58,182 nucleotides of DNA, from assembly GCA_947175015.1 (NCBI GenBank), contig CAMWLE010000008.1, positions 1-58,182 of the forward strand. The letters run 5' to 3'. Positions 54,398-58,182 of the stretch are shown here, one piece after another (the first letter of the stretch is position 1; the number at the start of each line of letters is the position of its first letter). The notes beneath the pieces were generated by a model. That model was not told the origin of the DNA. It did no database searches and saw only the letters and a program-made list of their open reading frames with translations. Source of the stretch: an uncultured bacterium. Its GTDB lineage: Bacteria > Bacillota > Clostridia > Lachnospirales > Lachnospiraceae. Position numbers and translations under genes: made by a program.

Positions 54398-56218
54398 TCA
54401 TATGGCAATCCCGGCATACTGTGTCATATACAAATCATAGTACTTTCCTTTTTGAGACAGCAAAGTGTCATGGTCTCCGCTTTCCACAATCCTGCCATGA
54501 TCCATCACTACAATAATATCGGCGTCTCGAATCGTAGACAGGCGATGTGCGATCACAATGCTGGTACGATTCTGCATCACCAGGTGCATGGCATCCTGAA
54601 TGGCTTTTTCCGTCCGGGTGTCCACATTGGAGGTGGCCTCATCCAGGATTAAAATCTGCGGGTCCGCCACAAAAGCGCGGGCAATCGCAAGCAGCTGCCG
54701 CTGTCCCTGGCTGATATTGTCCCCTGCTCCGGTCAAAACCGTCTCATACTGATGGGGCAGCATCTCAATCATCTCTTTGCATCGGCTCCTTTCCACTGCT
54801 GTTTCAATTTCGTCCATTCCGGCATCGGCATTCCCGTATTTCAGATTATTCACAACCGTGTCTGAGAATAAAACCGTATCCTGCAGCACAATGGCAACGT
54901 TCTTCCGCAGATCATCTCTCGCAATATCTTTTATATTTTGCCGGTTAATACGGATTTCCCCACTGTCAATATCATAAAATCGCATCAGCAGATTTACCAC
55001 TGTAGTCTTACCGCTTCCTGTGGCTCCCACAAGGGCCACCTTCTTACCGGAGGGCACCGTCAGCGTAAAGTCATGGAGCACCGGGCGATCTGCATCATAG
55101 GAAAAACGTACATTCTGAAAAGTAACCGCAGCATTCTCCGACGCCTCTAATGGTTCACCTGCCTTATCCTCATTACTCTCATCAAGCACCATAAATACAC
55201 GCTCCGCACCGGCAACCGCCGTCTGCAACTGACCGTAGACCTGCGCAATCTCATTGATCGGACGACTGAACTGCTTTGCATAGACGATAAAAGCCGAAAT
55301 AACACCTACCGAAATAATCCCCTGTACCGAAAAGTATCCGCCAAATGCCGCAATAATGACAAAGCCGATATTACCGATACAATTCATAATGGGCCCCATG
55401 ATACCACTGAAAATATCTGTCCTGATTCCTGCCTTCGTAAGGGAATCCGATGTCCTGCAGAATTCCTCTGCGGTAATGTCCTGATGATTATAGGCAACTA
55501 CTGTGCGATATCCTGACACCATCTCTTCCACCGTACCGTTTAACTGTCCAAGCAACATCTGTCGTTTGCGAGAAAACTTACGTACCCTTTTTGAAAGTAC
55601 CTTCGTGGCTATTACAGTCAGAATCACAGTGGCAAAACTAAGCAGTGCCAACTGCCAGCAATACCACAACATAATGGCAACAGTACCGATAATCGTCAAT
55701 ACACCGGAAAACAGCGACGGCAGCGATTGTGATACTGTGGTAGAAATATTTTCAATATCATTGGTCATACGACTCATCACATCCCCATGGGAATGGGTGT
55801 CCAGATAACGGATGGGCAAATCCATCAGCTTGCCGAAAAGCTCTTCTCTCATTCGTTTCACAATACGCTGACTCAGCCTGGCACTGATGAGTCCCTGCAA
55901 TAACTGTCCAGCACTATAGAGCAGATAAACCGCCGTCATCAATAGCAGTGTTGTAATCAGATTCCCGGTTCTGCTCTTTGCAATAATGTCAATGGCATTA
56001 CTTTGCAGACTCGGCGCACATACACCACACAAAGTTCCAAAAATAACAACTGCCAGCATTCCGATTACCATAACTTTTTCCTTGGCAAAATAAACAGCGA
56101 TACGCTTCAGTGCCGCCCCTGCATTTTCGGCATGCTGCACCTCTGCAAACCTTTGCCCCCTGTTCATCATTCCCGGAATATTCTGCTGCACAGACTTTTC
56201 TTCTTTTTGTCCTTGCAT
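54398..56218 (-). CDS. ABC multidrug-type exporter, second half
   Basis: 606 residues. Membrane domain about 45-345, ATPase about 365-600 with Walker A GATGSGKTT, signature ISQGQRQLLAIARAF, Walker B ILILDEATSNVD, H-loop IAHRL. The signature reads NISQGQ, typical of heterodimeric LmrCD/BmrCD-like exporters. AAAGGAG sets the start at 56218. It pairs with the gene 11 nt upstream. Confidence 0.94.
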   Translation of the reverse strand: MQGQKEEKSVQQNIPGMMNRGQRFAEVQHAENAGAALKRIAVYFAKEKVMVIGMLAVVIFGTLCGVCAPSLQSNAIDIIAKSRTGNLITTLLLMTAVYLLYSAGQLLQGLISARLSQRIVKRMREELFGKLMDLPIRYLDTHSHGDVMSRMTNDIENISTTVSQSLPSLFSGVLTIIGTVAIMLWYCWQLALLSFATVILTVIATKVLSKRVRKFSRKRQMLLGQLNGTVEEMVSGYRTVVAYNHQDITAEEFCRTSDSLTKAGIRTDIFSGIMGPIMNCIGNIGFVIIAAFGGYFSVQGIISVGVISAFIVYAKQFSRPINEIAQVYGQLQTAVAGAERVFMVLDESNEDKAGEPLEASENAAVTFQNVRFSYDADRPVLHDFTLTVPSGKKVALVGATGSGKTTVVNLLMRFYDIDSGEIRINRQNIKDIARDDLRKNVAIVLQDTVLFSDTVVNNLKYGNADAGMDEIETAVERSRCKEMIEMLPHQYETVLTGAGDNISQGQRQLLAIARAFVADPQILILDEATSNVDTRTEKAIQDAMHLVMQNRTSIVIAHRLSTIRDADIIVVMDHGRIVESGDHDTLLSQKGKYYDLYMTQYAGIAI

Positions 56219-56229
56219 ATAATCTCCTT

Positions 56230-57981
56230 TCATCCCAAACCTGCCTCTCCCATTTGAGAGCGACAGATATCCTGATAAATACGGCAGGTTTTCTGAAGTT
56301 CCTCATGGCTTCCCACAGCGGCAATTTTCCCACCATCCATCACAACGATTCTATCCGCCCTGCGCACTGAGGCAATACGCTGTGCAACAATAATTTTAGT
56401 GCTCTCAGGATGGGATTTCTGCAGGGCCTCATACAGAAGCGCCTCTGTTTTCAGATCCAATGCACTGGTGGAATCATCAAAAATCAAAATTTCTGCGGAT
56501 TTCAGAACAGCCCTTGCAATGGATATCCTCTGTTTCTGGCCGCCGGACAAACTCATCCCCCGCTCCGCAACAAGTGTGTCATACTCTTGGGCCGAAGAGG
56601 ATATGAATTCATCTGCCTGGGCAACCATTGCGGCTGATTTGATATCGGATTTCTCCGCATTCTTCTTCCCCCATGCTATATTTTCCCCAATTGTTACACT
56701 GAACAACTCACTTTTCTGCAGTGTGACGGCGATTTTTTCCCGAAGGGCCTTCTGCTTGTATTCTCTCACATCCACACCATCTACCAGAACCGAACCTGAG
56801 GTTACATCATAGAAACGGGGAATTAAGTGGATCAGAGAAGTTTTTCCGCAGCCAGTGGCTCCCATAATGGCTATCGTCTCACCCGGATGCACCTTTAGAT
56901 TGATATGTTCCAGGACTGTCTGCCCTGAATTGGGATAGGAAAAGGAAACATCTCTGAATTCAATCGTCCCGGCAGGTACATCAGCCCCACGACAATCCGT
57001 ATCCTGGGTTATATTCCCGTCCTTTAACTCCGGCTCACTGTCCAGCACTTCCTTTACACGTTTCCAGGAAGCATAACCCCTTGAAATATTCTGAAACAAC
57101 ATCACAAGCATTAAAACACCATTGAGAAGCTGTGTGGTATAGGTAATTGCCGCCATTACGGAACCCGGCGTGGTCATACCGCTTCCCACATCATAAGAAC
57201 CAACAAGCAGTATCACAGCCACCACAACATACATCAATGCATTGATAACCGGATTCATAAAAGCAAAAATAACCAACACCCGTAGCTGCGTTTTAATCAA
57301 TTCATCATTTGCCTTGCCAAAACGCAGTTTTTCATAAATTTCACGTACACAGGCCTTGATGATACGTATGCCGGAGACGTCTTCCTGCATAATGGCATTG
57401 ATAGCATCCAATTGTGCCTGCAATTTGGAAAATAACGGATTTGCCTTCCACAGACAAAACGCCATACAACCGATTACAAAAGGAAATGCACATAATACAA
57501 TTAAACCAAAGGTTCTGTTTAATCGGAACATAAAATACATACTTCCAAAGGTCAAAAGAGTGGTTCGGATCATACCGCGCACAAATTGCGATACAAAATT
57601 CTGCACTTGCGTAATATCATTAGTTACCCTTGTCACAAGAGAGCCTGTGCCAAAGCTGTCAAGCTGCGGAAAGGAAAAAGTCATCACATTACGGAAGCAA
57701 TCCTTTCTCATTTCATTTCCAATATTCTGACCTGACATATGCACAAATACATTGTTCATGGAACCGCAGAAACCGCCGAACAGCACCAGCAGAATCATCT
57801 GAAAACCCAGACGCCAGACCAGATTCAGATCTCCCACACCACCATGATTTAAACCCAATACGCCATCATCCACGATCTTACTCATCAGCCCTGGCTGCAT
57901 CAAGTCCATCATAACCTCTCCGATCATAAACAATGCGGCAAGGATGGCAAAAAACAAATATTTTCTGATATATTTCCACAT
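56230..57981 (-). CDS. ABC multidrug-type exporter, first half
   Basis: 583 residues. Six membrane segments about 15-310. Walker A GATGCGKTS, signature LSGGQKQRISIARAV, Walker B ILIFDDSTSALD, H-loop reading VAQRI. The catalytic Glu after Walker B is Asp and the H-loop His is Gln, so this is the degenerate-site half of a heterodimer with the following gene. Starts 15 nt after the stop of the edge gene. Confidence 0.94.
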   Translation of the reverse strand: MWKYIRKYLFFAILAALFMIGEVMMDLMQPGLMSKIVDDGVLGLNHGGVGDLNLVWRLGFQMILLVLFGGFCGSMNNVFVHMSGQNIGNEMRKDCFRNVMTFSFPQLDSFGTGSLVTRVTNDITQVQNFVSQFVRGMIRTTLLTFGSMYFMFRLNRTFGLIVLCAFPFVIGCMAFCLWKANPLFSKLQAQLDAINAIMQEDVSGIRIIKACVREIYEKLRFGKANDELIKTQLRVLVIFAFMNPVINALMYVVVAVILLVGSYDVGSGMTTPGSVMAAITYTTQLLNGVLMLVMLFQNISRGYASWKRVKEVLDSEPELKDGNITQDTDCRGADVPAGTIEFRDVSFSYPNSGQTVLEHINLKVHPGETIAIMGATGCGKTSLIHLIPRFYDVTSGSVLVDGVDVREYKQKALREKIAVTLQKSELFSVTIGENIAWGKKNAEKSDIKSAAMVAQADEFISSSAQEYDTLVAERGMSLSGGQKQRISIARAVLKSAEILIFDDSTSALDLKTEALLYEALQKSHPESTKIIVAQRIASVRRADRIVVMDGGKIAAVGSHEELQKTCRIYQDICRSQMGEAGLG

Positions 57982-57996
57982 AGACTGTCACCGCCC

Positions 57997-58182
57997 TTAC
58001 TTTTCATGATGATGGCTTCCACTGTCGTGTCCATCTTGAATTTCTATACGCTCCATTCCCCGTTTACAAGGGTGCTTACATTCCTGACAATTACCATCAC
58101 AACCGCTGCGTTCGTTATGCCCATGCTTATAGTTAGGCTCTTGCTCGTGGTCATGCCCATGCTTATGACCTGGTTCATGCTC
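57997..58182 (-). CDS. C-terminal end of a protein with His-rich and Cys-rich tail (5' end outside window)
   Basis: 61 residues are visible, stop TAA at 57997. They hold many His (GHKHGHDHE and HHHEK) and a CDGNCQECKHPC cluster (C-x3-C-x2-C-x3-C), which suggests metal binding. A MarR-type regulator often stands before such exporter pairs, so this may be its tail; the DNA-binding part is not in view. Probably cotranscribed with the exporters. Confidence 0.65.
   Translation of the reverse strand, partial: EHEPGHKHGHDHEQEPNYKHGHNERSGCDGNCQECKHPCKRGMERIEIQDGHDSGSHHHEK

Overview
The window comes from a low-GC Gram-positive anaerobe of the class Clostridia, most likely a gut Lachnospiraceae. This is inferred from near-universal AGGAGG-type ribosome binding sites, the tig-clpP-clpX order, a TM1266-type hydrogenase regulator, an indolepyruvate oxidoreductase plus phenylacetate-CoA ligase block, and many LytTR/GHKL regulators and ABC exporters. 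No rRNA, tRNA, CRISPR array or intact transposase was seen.

Layout. 1-5347 (minus): purine operon purE-purM-purN-purD, followed by a zinc-ribbon/HTH protein and an SH3 membrane protein that runs off the left edge. 5571-9018 (minus): M29-type aminopeptidase, two small membrane proteins, pyrE. 9292-12259: two paralogous XRE regulators (+) on either side of a methyltransferase and pyrF (both minus). 12538-17244 (minus): a GH105 hydrolase, an ABC-2 type exporter pair and a TraX-like acyltransferase. 17482-19923 (minus): an atypical response regulator and an ECF sigma factor with its membrane partner. 20288-21873: an AI-2E/PerM-family membrane protein with a frameshifted coding minisatellite, then a 31-codon gene. 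22064-26487 (minus): engB, clpX, clpP, tig, with a tandem structured repeat between clpX and engB where lon often lies. 26810-34819: hydrogenase-type regulator, two membrane proteins of unknown function, an NMT1/SsuA-type binding protein with a fused permease-ATPase, a BlaI/BlaR1-like pair and a FlxA-like protein. 35146-37352: LytTR/GHKL two-component system whose regulator seems to start at CTG. 37502-39570: lipoprotein, a solute-binding-protein remnant broken by a 100-bp mobile element, and small unknown genes. 39707-44773 (minus): arylpyruvate oxidation module iorA-iorB, SMI1/KNR4 protein, paaK, ACT protein. 44888-52172 (minus): three ABC exporters around a second LytTR/GHKL system. 52624-58182 (minus): MATE exporter with a terminator-bearing leader, a heterodimer-type ABC exporter pair, and the His/Cys-rich end of another gene.

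The most notable signals lie between genes. (1) A modular hairpin element occurs five times, always in the sense orientation just after a stop codon; four copies open with a TCTAAGTC box. (2) A 100-bp miniature element has 15-bp inverted ends and an 8-bp target duplication, with two partial relatives elsewhere. (3) A 115-bp tandem duplication between clpX and engB folds into hairpins whose stems differ in sequence but stay paired. (4) Two genes carry coding minisatellites, one of them with a 1-nt indel.

All family names come from motif recognition by eye. No database search, alignment program or folding program was run.
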